Assembly (NCBI GenBank): GCA_038891515.1
Contig: JAWAEB010000047.1
Span: forward strand, 1 to 11,646
Origin: HRBIN01 sp038891515
Lineage (GTDB): Archaea; Thermoproteota; Nitrososphaeria_A; Caldarchaeales; Caldarchaeaceae
DNA: 11,646 bases
Reading direction: 5' to 3'
Part shown: in pieces, positions 5,302 through 11,646 of the stretch
How positions within the stretch are numbered: position 1 is the first letter of the stretch
How the letters are laid out: every line of letters starts with the position of its first letter
The notes under the pieces: generated by a model
What the model was told of the DNA's origin: nothing
The model's database searches: none
The model's input: the letters and a program-made list of their open reading frames with translations, nothing else
Translations under genes and position numbers: made by a program

Positions 5302-7182
5302 ATGGGGTTGGTCCAGCTGAACGCTCTAGAGCTCGCCATCCTTGTGGAGGAGATTGGGAAGGCTATTTTGGGTGGATTGGTTAGAAACGTCTACCAACCC
5401 ACGAGCTCTGCAGTAGTTTTGAAGATGTCTTCTGGTGGAGGTACTCTAGAGCTGTGGGCAGTAGCCGGTGAGTGTGTTTTCTACACAGACTTGGAGGTGG
5501 TGAAGCCGCCTCATCCTACATCTTTCGCCACATTTCTCAGGAAGGTCCTCAACGGTTTGAAGGTCGGGGGTGTGAGCCAGCTGGGCTCTGAGCGAGTTGT
5601 AAAGTTGGTGTTCGGTGATGGCTCTAGGGAGATGGTTGTCGAGCTGATGCCGCCCGGCAATATCTTCATCCTTGATAACAGCAAGATAGTCAGAATTATG
5701 AGGCCTGACCTGGCCAGGGCCAGAGGCCTCAGGCCAGGTCAACAATACATGCCGCCCCAGCCTAGATATTCGTACATGATGGGGCACGCCGAACCCTCAC
5801 TGCTTAAGAGGTTGAGACCGGATTCACCCGTTGTGGCATCTCTCTCGAGGGACTTGGGCCTAGGCGGGAAGTTCGCTGAGGAAGTTCTGGCTAGGTCGTC
5901 GATTGATAAGAATGTGCTGGTTAGGGATTTGAGCAGCAGTCAGGTGGATGAGATTCTCAGCGTTCTGGTAGGCTTGGAGCGGGAGCTTCGGAGACCAAGC
6001 CCGCGGGTTTATATGGTTGGCTCTTCTCCTATCCCGGCACTCATTCCACTCCAACATGTCTCGGCTGAGTTTATGGAGACATCCAGCTTCTCCGAGGCGG
6101 TGGCACGTTCCTATCTCACCCGGATGAAATATGAGGAAATGATGGTGGTGTCCAAGCCTCTGAGGGATAGGCTCCAAGAGTTGGAGAGGCGTTTGGGTGA
6201 GAAGGAGAATGTAATAGCAGGTCTTAGGGTTAGTGAGAGGAGGTTGGGTGAAGCTCTAAAGCTCCTAGAGGCTTGGGCGGGCACCCTCTCCACATCCCAC
6301 CCTGTTGAGGGGTCTGGACTAACCGTGACTTATGACGGCCGCATGATGGAAGTGAGGGCCGGTGAACATGTATTCCGACTGAGGAGAGACTTGTCTATCC
6401 GTCGCCAGATCTCCCAACAATATGACGAGCTTAAGAAGATCCGGCAGACCGTGGAGAGGCTTGAGGAGCAGAAGACCAAGATTATGAGAGAGATGGATGA
6501 GATTAGGAGGAAGCTGGAGCTAGCCGAGCCCGCCATACCCATGATGCAAGAGGGGTTGAGGTGTAGGTCTGCTGCTACATCTAGGGTAAGGGAGTTCATC
6601 TCCAGCGATGGATATAAGGTGGTGTCCGGCCGTGACGCCAGGACAAACATCAAGCTACTCAGGAATATGATGGGCCCAAAGGACCTTATACTACATGCAG
6701 AGATTCCAGGCTCACCCGTCACCGTTGTTACGAATGGCTCCGAAGCGCCCTATACCACGATGGAGGAGGCAGCTCAGTTCACTGCATGCTATAGCAGGGC
6801 ATGGAAGGAGGGGTTCACATCTGCCTCAGTCTACTACGTAGAGCCCGCCCAAATCTCCCTCTCAGCACCCTCTGGAACCTACCTCCCCAGAGGCTCCTTC
6901 ATGGTATATGGGAAGCGGAGGTTTATCGAGGTGCAGCTCCGACTCGCCGTGATAGGTGGGAGAGACAGTGGGATTCTGATCGTTCCCCAGCTAACCGCCT
7001 CGAGGATGGGCCTGAAATATGTGGAACTGCGGCCCGGAAAGACGGAGTCTAGTGTCGCTGCGCGCGAGGCCCTACATTTGATCTCGGCTCCAACCGGTAA
7101 GGAGATGGTTGAAGAACTGGCTTCCAAGATACCGTATGGACGATGCTCGGTCTTCGTAGGGGACAAGCTTATTAGGACTTGA
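5302..7182 (+). CDS. rqcH: NEMF/Rqc2/RqcH homologue, ribosome quality-control factor (NFACT protein)
   Basis: Archaeal member of the NFACT family, which binds stalled large ribosomal subunits with peptidyl-tRNA and, in characterised members, directs C-terminal tailing of the stuck peptide. It has the full set of domains. NFACT-N (about 1-260) includes VRNVYQP (27-33), FATFLRKVLNGLKV (75-88), MPPGNIFILD (116-125) and LGLGGKFAEEVLARS (185-199). A helix-hairpin-helix region and two long charged coiled coils follow (about 270-325 and 365-410). NFACT-R (about 430-545) carries SGRDARTN (442-449), DLILHAEIPGSPV (461-473), CYSRAWKEG (496-504), and PSGTYLPRGSFMVYGKRR (523-540). At 626 aa the length is normal. 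The family's Asp-Arg pair in NFACT-N reads E97-R98 here. ATG 5302 is chosen over the adjacent GTG 5299. This is the first gene of a five-gene cluster. Confidence 0.95.
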   Translation: MGLVQLNALELAILVEEIGKAILGGLVRNVYQPTSSAVVLKMSSGGGTLELWAVAGECVFYTDLEVVKPPHPTSFATFLRKVLNGLKVGGVSQLGSERVVKLVFGDGSREMVVELMPPGNIFILDNSKIVRIMRPDLARARGLRPGQQYMPPQPRYSYMMGHAEPSLLKRLRPDSPVVASLSRDLGLGGKFAEEVLARSSIDKNVLVRDLSSSQVDEILSVLVGLERELRRPSPRVYMVGSSPIPALIPLQHVSAEFMETSSFSEAVARSYLTRMKYEEMMVVSKPLRDRLQELERRLGEKENVIAGLRVSERRLGEALKLLEAWAGTLSTSHPVEGSGLTVTYDGRMMEVRAGEHVFRLRRDLSIRRQISQQYDELKKIRQTVERLEEQKTKIMREMDEIRRKLELAEPAIPMMQEGLRCRSAATSRVREFISSDGYKVVSGRDARTNIKLLRNMMGPKDLILHAEIPGSPVTVVTNGSEAPYTTMEEAAQFTACYSRAWKEGFTSASVYYVEPAQISLSAPSGTYLPRGSFMVYGKRRFIEVQLRLAVIGGRDSGILIVPQLTASRMGLKYVELRPGKTESSVAAREALHLISAPTGKEMVEELASKIPYGRCSVFVGDKLIRT

Positions 7183-7204
7183 GAGAGAGTGTAGTGGGGT
7201 TGAA

Positions 7205-7786
7205 ATGGTCCGGCCTGTTACGTTGACGGGTGAGGTGAAGGTCAGGGACGTGATGACCAGTCCAGTCATTGACTGTAGCGAGAATGACACGGCGGTGGCT
7301 GTGGCTGAGAAGATGAAAAAGTATGGTGTTGGAAGCGTAGTTGTGACCAAGGACGACGAGCCACGCGGCATCATCACTAAGACAGATATTGTATGTGAGG
7401 TGGTGGCCAACGGTCTTGACCCGAACCAGATTCTGGCCAAGAATATTATGACGTCCTCTCTCCAGACGATTGAGCCCGACGCCTCTATAGACGAGGCCAT
7501 TAGTAGGATGAACAGGCTGAGGATAAGCCGTCTCGTGGTTGTGTACAAGGGACGTGTGGCGGGTATAGTTAGCATCAAGGACATTCTGCAGGTGACTCCT
7601 GAAATAGTCAATATTGTGCGGGAGAAGATGCTTATAGGTAGCTCATCAAGCCCACCCCAGTCCTCACCGGTGGAGGGCTACTGTGACTCATGCGGTGAGT
7701 GGTCGGACATGCTCAGCCCGGTGGATGACCAGCTCCTCTGCGAGGAGTGTAGGCTGGAGTTGGAGGAGTCTCGGAAGGGTCATTAG
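7205..7786 (+). CDS. CBS-pair protein with C-terminal zinc ribbon
   Basis: Two CBS domains in tandem (about 13-66 and 77-131) form a Bateman module, which usually senses adenosine nucleotides such as AMP, ATP or SAM. Typical signatures are VRDVMTSPVIDCSENDT (13-29), GVGSVVVTKDDEPRGIITKTD (41-61), IMTSSLQTIEPDASIDEAI (81-99) and RISRLVVVYKGRVAGIVSIKDIL (106-128). After a Ser/Pro linker (145-156) comes a treble-clef or zinc-ribbon knuckle pair with C160, C163, C179 and C182. CBS-zinc ribbon fusions of this kind are common in archaea and mostly uncharacterised. The gene follows NEMF by 22 nt, with GTGGGG just upstream of ATG 7205, and precedes the Mut7-C gene by 7 nt, so it is within one operon. 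An energy-sensing adaptor for the RNA-related neighbours is possible but inferred. Confidence 0.93.
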   Translation: MVRPVTLTGEVKVRDVMTSPVIDCSENDTAVAVAEKMKKYGVGSVVVTKDDEPRGIITKTDIVCEVVANGLDPNQILAKNIMTSSLQTIEPDASIDEAISRMNRLRISRLVVVYKGRVAGIVSIKDILQVTPEIVNIVREKMLIGSSSSPPQSSPVEGYCDSCGEWSDMLSPVDDQLLCEECRLELEESRKGH

Positions 7787-7793
7787 CACGGTC

Positions 7794-8216
7794 ATGAAAT
7801 TCATCCTCGACACCATGCTTGGAAACCTCCTCACTTGGCTCCGTCTCCTAGGACATGACACTGTCTATTGGCGTGGTAGTCGTGATACGGATTTGATAGA
7901 GGCGGCCGTGTCGGAGGGCAGGACCATCTTGACGAGAGACAGCCTACTGCATCGTAGGGCCCTAAAGTGGCACGCCTCCTCCATCCTTCTCCCTACATCG
8001 GAAACGCTAGAGGCCCTCAGACTAATACAGTCTATGGCAGGTATTCGGATGACCTTTAACCCAGCCAGTACTCGGTGTCCAAAATGTAATGAAAGACTTG
8101 AGATGACTTCTGAGAACCCGCCTCGATGGCGTTGCCCGGGATGCGGAAAGGAATATTGGATGGGAGGTCACTGGCGCAACATAGGCATTGTGCTAGAGGT
8201 TCTTTCCCATGGGTGA
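7794..8216 (+). CDS. Mut7-C RNase domain protein (PIN-like fold plus zinc ribbon)
   Basis: A 140-residue stand-alone Mut7-C domain, a PIN-related ribonuclease named after the C-terminus of nematode Mut-7. The N-terminal PIN-like core is MKFILDTMLGNLLTWLRLLG (1-20), followed by HD (21-22), RDTDLIEAA (30-38) and ILTRDSLL (45-52). D6, D22, D31/D33 and D49 are the probable acidic metal-binding set. The C-terminal zinc ribbon has C95-x2-C98 and C114-x2-C117, then the family-typical KEYWMGGHWRNI (119-130). I start at ATG 7794, 7 nt after the CBS gene stop, because this gives the canonical MKF-LxDxMLG opening; the frame is open further upstream but only as shadow of the CBS gene. The family is predicted to cleave RNA; the substrate is unknown. 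Gene order places it with NEMF, suggesting an RNA target on or near stalled ribosomes. Confidence 0.92.
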   Translation: MKFILDTMLGNLLTWLRLLGHDTVYWRGSRDTDLIEAAVSEGRTILTRDSLLHRRALKWHASSILLPTSETLEALRLIQSMAGIRMTFNPASTRCPKCNERLEMTSENPPRWRCPGCGKEYWMGGHWRNIGIVLEVLSHG

Positions 8217-8222
8217 TGGGAG

Positions 8223-8828
8223 TTGCTGGACCACGAGCTTGGCATGGTTGCAGTTGGACTGGCTAGAAAGTCTATAGAGGCCTACCTTGTCGGCAAGAAT
8301 GTCATTAACAGGTCTGCGGCGAGTGGACCTCTTTCTGAGGAGCGAGGTGTGTTCGTATCCCTATACACTCACCCCAGTGGTGAGCTGAGGGGGTGTATAG
8401 GCTTTCCATACCCGGTCATGCCCCTATCGGAGGCACTGGTTAAGGCTGCTATTGCAGCAGCCACTCAAGACCCTAGGTTTGAGCCCATGACCATTGAGGA
8501 GCTGGACAATGTCGTGGTGGAGGTGAGCATACTTTCAAGACCTGAAGAGATCAAGTATGGAAACAGGAGGGAGCTGCCCCGCTTAGTTAGGGTTGGTGTG
8601 GACGGTCTGATAATTGAGACACCCTATGGATCCGGTCTTCTTCTACCACAGGTGCCGGTGGAGTATGGATGGGACGCTGAAACATACCTAACCCATCTAT
8701 GCCTCAAAGCTGGGCTCAACCCAACCTACTGGCTCTACGGTAGGATGAAGCTACTGAGGTACACGGCCCAGATATTTAGGGAGAGGGAGCCCGGCGGCGG
8801 CGTGGTAGAGGTCAAGCTCGGTGTCTAG
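8223..8828 (+). CDS. AMMECR1 domain protein
   Basis: Full-length archaeal AMMECR1 homologue (201 aa). The signature motif ELRGCIGFP (54-62) is present, as are ATQDPRFEPMTIEEL (80-94), VEVSILSRPEEI (99-110) and LLLPQVPVEYGWDAETYL (139-156) leading to a conserved cysteine helix (THLCLKAGL). The molecular function of the family is not firmly established; the invariant LRGCIG motif with its cysteine suggests an active or binding site, and in many prokaryotes the gene neighbours or is fused to Memo and a radical-SAM protein. Neither is seen here. I use TTG 8223, which keeps residues 1-7 before the conserved VAVGLARKSIEAYL helix; ATG 8244 would cut into that region. It follows the Mut7-C stop by 6 nt and the glycosyltransferase starts 2 nt after it. 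Confidence 0.94.
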   Translation: MLDHELGMVAVGLARKSIEAYLVGKNVINRSAASGPLSEERGVFVSLYTHPSGELRGCIGFPYPVMPLSEALVKAAIAAATQDPRFEPMTIEELDNVVVEVSILSRPEEIKYGNRRELPRLVRVGVDGLIIETPYGSGLLLPQVPVEYGWDAETYLTHLCLKAGLNPTYWLYGRMKLLRYTAQIFREREPGGGVVEVKLGV

Positions 8829-8830
8829 CG

Positions 8831-9982
8831 ATGCGTTTTCACATGGGCATATGCGGGATTGGATTAGGACATGCTTCACGCTCGGTGCCGGTGGCTAAAG
8901 AACTGCTTGGAAGAGGTCACACCATCTCCCTCACGGCTTACGGCGATGCGCTGAAGCTCCTAGAGAGGGAGGGCCTAAATGCAGCAGCCAACATTTCATT
9001 GGGATACGGCGTATCCCATGACGGGGGCATCTCAGTAAAGAAAACCATTCTCAAAAACCTCTCTCTACCCATCAAATTCACGGCACAGATAGCTAGGGAG
9101 ATTGCTGTTATGGATGCTGTCAAGCCGGCCGCTGTCTACAGCGACACGAGAGCCTCCACAGTAGTGGCGGCGAAGTCACTTGGGCTCCCCGTCCTAACAG
9201 TCCTAAACCAATACAATATACCTCTCGAGGTGAGGAGGTATCGGTGGATGGCTGTAGTCGTTGAACGGATGATTCAGGCCCCATCCCTCATCTGGAATAT
9301 GTCGGATGTGATAGCTGTCCCAGACTTGCCACCACCACACACCATCTCCATCTACACGCTTAACATGGGAAGAAGACAAAACGGCAGGCTCGAGTATGTG
9401 GGCCCGCTCATCACCAAGAGGATACTGGGTGAGGATGAGCTGCAGAGAATCAGGAGAAGATATGGAGCAGAGGATAGAACTCTAGTCTTCATCCACATAA
9501 GCGGCAATAGACCAGAGAGGGTGGGGTTGGCAAACAAACTAGTACCAGCCATTAAGGACCTGGTGGGCTACCGCTTCATCATCTCTCTAGGAAACCCAGA
9601 GGGGCGGGAAAGGGCAGACATCGGCGCAATTACCATCTTCGACTGGGTCGAGTCCGTGGATGACCTGATTGCAGCCTGCGACATCCTAGTTGCACGAGCA
9701 GGACTAACCGTCATCTCCAAAGCCATAGCATATGGGAAGAGGCTCATAGTCATACCCACGCCCCTCCATGGAGAGCAGATTAGAAACGCCCGAAGGGTTG
9801 AAGAGCTGGGCTTCGGCCTATTGGTGCAGGAGGAGGATCTCAATCTTAAGCAGGCGTTGGAGGAGGTGGACTCGGAGGGAAGCTTCCAAAGAATTATTGA
9901 GGAGCTGTCTGTAATTGCGTCAAGGCTAGGCGGCCCGTCGGCTGTGGCTATGCTTTTAGAGGAGCTGGTGGAGGTTATATAA
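8831..9982 (+). CDS. GT-B fold glycosyltransferase (MurG/GT28-like, MJ1255-type)
   Basis: A 383-residue glycosyltransferase with two Rossmann halves. The N-terminal half opens with HMGICGIGLGHASRSVPVAKEL (4-25), the glycine-rich loop and H-x-x-R helix used by UGT/MurG-like enzymes. AVYSDTRASTVVAAKSLGLPVL (101-122) matches the acceptor-domain pattern. The C-terminal half has the donor-nucleotide region: FIHISGN (220-226), DWVESVDDLIAACDILVARAGLTVISKAIAYGK (271-303) and IPTPLHGEQIRNARRVEELG (308-327); the EQ-x-x-NA motif is characteristic of GT28-type enzymes. No signal peptide or membrane helix is apparent, so it probably acts in the cytosol on a lipid- or protein-linked sugar acceptor; donor and acceptor are unknown. 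ATG 8831 is 2 nt after the AMMECR1 stop. Last gene of the cluster; its stop codon lies inside the next gene's TATA box. Confidence 0.87.
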   Translation: MRFHMGICGIGLGHASRSVPVAKELLGRGHTISLTAYGDALKLLEREGLNAAANISLGYGVSHDGGISVKKTILKNLSLPIKFTAQIAREIAVMDAVKPAAVYSDTRASTVVAAKSLGLPVLTVLNQYNIPLEVRRYRWMAVVVERMIQAPSLIWNMSDVIAVPDLPPPHTISIYTLNMGRRQNGRLEYVGPLITKRILGEDELQRIRRRYGAEDRTLVFIHISGNRPERVGLANKLVPAIKDLVGYRFIISLGNPEGRERADIGAITIFDWVESVDDLIAACDILVARAGLTVISKAIAYGKRLIVIPTPLHGEQIRNARRVEELGFGLLVQEEDLNLKQALEEVDSEGSFQRIIEELSVIASRLGGPSAVAMLLEELVEVI

Positions 9983-9984
9983 AA
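9975..9984 (+). promoter_or_regulatory. Strong TATA box for the AAA-associated domain gene
   Basis: TTATATAAAA is the best TATA match in the window. It overlaps the stop codon (TAA 9980-9982) of the glycosyltransferase gene. It predicts transcription from about 10006 and a 25-nt leader to ATG 10031, or a nearly leaderless start at the in-frame TTG 10004. A second AT-rich block, CCTTAATTT (9998-10006), could give a shorter leader. Confidence 0.65.
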
Positions 9985-10030
9985 CTTTCCCATAACCCTT
10001 AATTTGTGTCCATTCCCCAACATATCCGCA

Positions 10031-10555
10031 ATGGGGCAAGAGCGTGGGATGTTCCCGCTCGAGGCCCGGCTGGGAACAGTTCTTGGGCTCCTCGAGCTGG
10101 TTGTAGCCTATGGAGGTAGGGCGGACTTGGCCCTTATAGCTAGGGAGTTCCGAGCCACCCTCGACGATATCCTCTCTGCATCAAAGGCGGCGGAACAGCT
10201 GGGACTCCTCAACATAGTGGATGGCGAAGGTGTGGTAACCCCGCTCGGTATAAGGGTTAGCAGAAGCTTGGCCAAGGGCAAGAAGAAGATACTGAGGGAG
10301 CAGCTGCCCACATTAGAGCCGTTTGCCACAGCAATAAATCTGTCAAGAGAAAAGCGGGAAGGATTCACAACCGAGGACCTTGCTGCAGCCTTGGCAAAGG
10401 ATGAGAGGCTGGCTACATATGGGGAGAACATGGACGCTCTCCACGAGCTTATAGTCGACTGGATGCTATATACTGAACTCCTCAATTATGACGGAGACTC
10501 GCGAGTCTTCACATCTAAGACTAGGAAGCCTCATCAACCTAGCTCATCAGAGTAA
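10031..10555 (+). CDS. Stand-alone 'AAA-associated, C-terminal' domain protein (ABC transporter regulatory domain)
   Basis: The 174-residue product matches the domain usually found fused to the C-terminus of archaeal NitT/TauT-type ABC ATPases. Visible blocks are ARLGTVLGLLELVVAYGGRADLALIAREF (10-38), then DDILSASKAAEQLGLL (43-58), VVTPLGIRVSRSLAKGKKKILREQL (66-90), and near the end a helix with HELIVDWMLYTELLNYD (137-153), equivalent to the family's 'lidWgrYAELf-YD'. The first part looks like a winged helix (LARE-type helix-turn-helix, then TPLG wing). Here it is a separate gene on the plus strand, converging with an ATPase gene that lacks the domain; the two overlap by 17 nt. ATG 10031 is preferred; TTG 10004 (183 aa) and ATG 10049 are alternatives. 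It may regulate the neighbouring transporter in trans, or act as a transcription factor; both are inference. Confidence 0.82.
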   Translation: MGQERGMFPLEARLGTVLGLLELVVAYGGRADLALIAREFRATLDDILSASKAAEQLGLLNIVDGEGVVTPLGIRVSRSLAKGKKKILREQLPTLEPFATAINLSREKREGFTTEDLAAALAKDERLATYGENMDALHELIVDWMLYTELLNYDGDSRVFTSKTRKPHQPSSSE

Positions 10556-11336
10556 ATATCTTGTCAACATAGTCATAGAACTCGCTGCTCCTCCTATCCC
10601 GGGGACGCTGCAAGGGTATCTCTAGCTCACCAGCTATCCGTGCCGGCCGTGAAGTAAGCACTACAACCCTGTCGCTCAGCTCCACTATCTCCTCAACATT
10701 ATGGGAGACTAGAACGACTGAACTCGGAGGTATGGCCTCACTCATGCGCATCATATCCACCTCACGCCGCAGAGAGACTGCCGTGAGCGGATCCACACTA
10801 CTGAAAGGCTCATCCATCAGAAGTATATCCGGGTTCGTGACAAGGGCCCGGGCTAGTACAGCCCTCTGTTTCATTCCGCCACTGAGCTCGCCGGGATACG
10901 CCGACTCGAAACCTGAGAGCCCTACCATATCTAGGAAGGCTCTGCTCCTCTCAGTCATCTCTCTCTCACTCAGCCTGTCCACACTCCTAAGAGCAAGCAT
11001 CACGTTCTCCAGTACGGTGAGCCATGGGAATAGGGTAGGTAGCTGGAAGACAAGGGAGATGGCAGGTGTGGGGCCTTCCAATGGTCTGTTCTTGTAGAGA
11101 ACTTGGCCAGCGTCAGGCTTTATGAGTCCGGCCAGAATCTTTAGAAATGTAGTCTTACCTGAGCCGCTGGCCCCAACTATTCCGAGGAACTCACCATACT
11201 TCACATCTAGGCTTATGTCACGTATCACCTCCAGCACGCCACCCTTTCTCGTCCTGTAGCTGTGACTAATGTTTCTAGCCTTGAGAATTGCCTCAAGCAT
11301 GTGGACGGCGCTGGTCTCTGTCTCAAGCATAGCCAT
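10539..11336 (-). CDS. ABC transporter ATPase, NitT/TauT (SsuB/TauB) type
   Basis: Energises an importer of the nitrate/sulfonate/taurine class together with the permease encoded just upstream. All ABC motifs are present: Walker A GASGSGKT (55-62), Q-loop Q98 in VFQLPTLFPWLTVLENV (96-112, with the family's LFPWLTV), signature LSGGMKQR (151-158), Walker B ILLMDEPFSSVD (171-182) and the switch histidine H212 in VLVSHNVEE. The length of 265 aa is that of a bacterial-style ATPase without the C-terminal AAA-associated domain that archaeal relatives often carry. ATG 11336 overlaps the permease 3' end by 14 nt; ATG 11330 and 11300 are in-frame alternatives, the last giving MLEAILKARNIS and a more usual N-terminus. 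The substrate cannot be predicted because no binding protein is in the window. The 3' end overlaps the convergent AAA-associated gene by 17 nt. Confidence 0.95.
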   Translation of the reverse strand: MAMLETETSAVHMLEAILKARNISHSYRTRKGGVLEVIRDISLDVKYGEFLGIVGASGSGKTTFLKILAGLIKPDAGQVLYKNRPLEGPTPAISLVFQLPTLFPWLTVLENVMLALRSVDRLSEREMTERSRAFLDMVGLSGFESAYPGELSGGMKQRAVLARALVTNPDILLMDEPFSSVDPLTAVSLRREVDMMRMSEAIPPSSVVLVSHNVEEIVELSDRVVVLTSRPARIAGELEIPLQRPRDRRSSEFYDYVDKIFTLMS

Positions 11337-11646
11337 ACTCCCTCACATCTTCCGTCCTAAGTTTCGAAACCACTAGGTCATATAGTCTTTTCCAAAGCCC
11401 TCTGTTAAGAGCTACTATCACAGCTGACATCACGAGAACTATTATCACCACCGAGGCTATGTCACCCCTCTCCACCTCAATTGAGAGTAGCTTGCCAAGC
11501 CCCGGAGCTGAGATTTCCTCACGTATATCACCTATGACAATCCTCTCCGCAATCACCAGAGCATTCCACGCACCGCCGGCTGCCACCACACACCCGGTCA
11601 CTATGGCTGGCATAGCCCTCCAGAGATATAGGTATCTCAGCCTGTC
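11323..11646 (-). CDS. ABC transporter permease, NitT/TauT type, C-terminal part only
   Basis: The frame is open to the right edge, so only the last 107 residues are visible (DRLRYLYLWRAMPAIVTG at the left end of the fragment). LWRAMPAIVTGCVVAAGGAWNALVIAER is the conserved coupling region and following helix of archaeal NitT/TauT-family permeases, and a last membrane helix (SVVIIVLVMSAVIVALNRGLWKRLYDL) carries the family's 'M-x-x-x-V-x-x-N-x-x-x-W-x-x-LY' ending. In archaea these permeases are often a fusion of two membrane halves; the piece seen would be the second half, but this cannot be confirmed here. It encodes the membrane partner of the ATPase that follows with a 14-nt overlap, consistent with one transcription unit. 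Confidence 0.9.
   Translation of the reverse strand, partial: DRLRYLYLWRAMPAIVTGCVVAAGGAWNALVIAERIVIGDIREEISAPGLGKLLSIEVERGDIASVVIIVLVMSAVIVALNRGLWKRLYDLVVSKLRTEDVREYGYA

Noticed and set aside
5266..5322. Possible C/D-box sRNA: ATGATGG near 5268, GTGATGG at 5299 and CTGA at 5317.
   Set aside because: Both C-like boxes miss the final A of RUGAUGA, there is no internal D' box, and the CTGA falls in the NEMF coding sequence; the pattern is explained by a leader and start codon.
7683..7793. N-terminal extension of the Mut7-C frame back into the CBS gene.
   Set aside because: The translation is a Ser/Arg/Trp-rich shadow of the CBS-zinc ribbon codons, whereas ATG 7794 gives the canonical Mut7-C N-terminus.

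Overview
The window looks archaeal, most likely from the TACK branch (Thermoproteota in the broad sense) and probably a thermophile. The evidence is RadA, a cofactor-independent phosphoglycerate mutase of the archaeal ApgM type, a wybutosine-pathway enzyme (Taw2-like), ribosomal protein eS25 (known from TACK archaea and eukaryotes rather than euryarchaea), an archaeal NEMF/Rqc2 homologue, AMMECR1, TATA-box promoters with very short leaders, and frequent GTG/TTG starts. An Aigarchaeota/Caldarchaeales-like source is a guess from the feel of the proteins; no marker here decides it.

Layout, left to right. (1) At 1-108 on the minus strand is the N-terminus of an AMP-forming acyl-CoA synthetase running off the left edge. 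It is divergent from an unrecognised 119-residue protein (174-533). (2) taw2 (486-1307, minus) is divergent from the eS25 gene (1368-1760), with one symmetric TATA-like element between them. (3) A minus-strand pair follows: apgM (2093-3337) and, translationally coupled behind it, a cyclophilin-fold TM1367-type protein (1708-2103). (4) A 200-bp apgM/radA intergenic region carries an 18-bp perfect inverted repeat, one arm upstream of each divergent promoter. (5) radA (3538-4515) is followed 2 nt later by a small helical protein (4518-4886). (6) A small three-helix membrane protein resembling archaeal EMC6 (4854-5216, minus) is divergent from a tight five-gene cluster. (7) That cluster is NEMF/RqcH (5302-7182), CBS-pair plus zinc ribbon (7205-7786), Mut7-C RNase (7794-8216), AMMECR1 (8223-8828) and a GT-B glycosyltransferase (8831-9982). 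(8) A stand-alone 'AAA-associated C-terminal' domain protein (10031-10555) converges on a NitT/TauT-type ABC ATPase (10539-11336, minus). The ATPase lies behind its permease gene, of which only the 3' part is in the window (11323-11646, minus).

Functionally most of the window is housekeeping: translation and RNA metabolism (eS25, Taw2, NEMF, Mut7-C), recombination (RadA), central carbon metabolism (ApgM) and a transporter. The NEMF cluster, with an EMC6-like gene divergent from it, could be a ribosome-quality-control and membrane-insertion neighbourhood; this is inferred from gene order.

The genome is extremely compact. All four convergent gene pairs overlap at their 3' ends by 17-53 nt, and no gene-free stretch exceeds 200 nt. 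I saw no CRISPR array, insertion sequence, tRNA or rRNA. The points most worth checking are the radA/apgM inverted repeat, the ABC regulatory domain separated from its ATPase and on the opposite strand, the NEMF cluster, and the systematic convergent overlaps.
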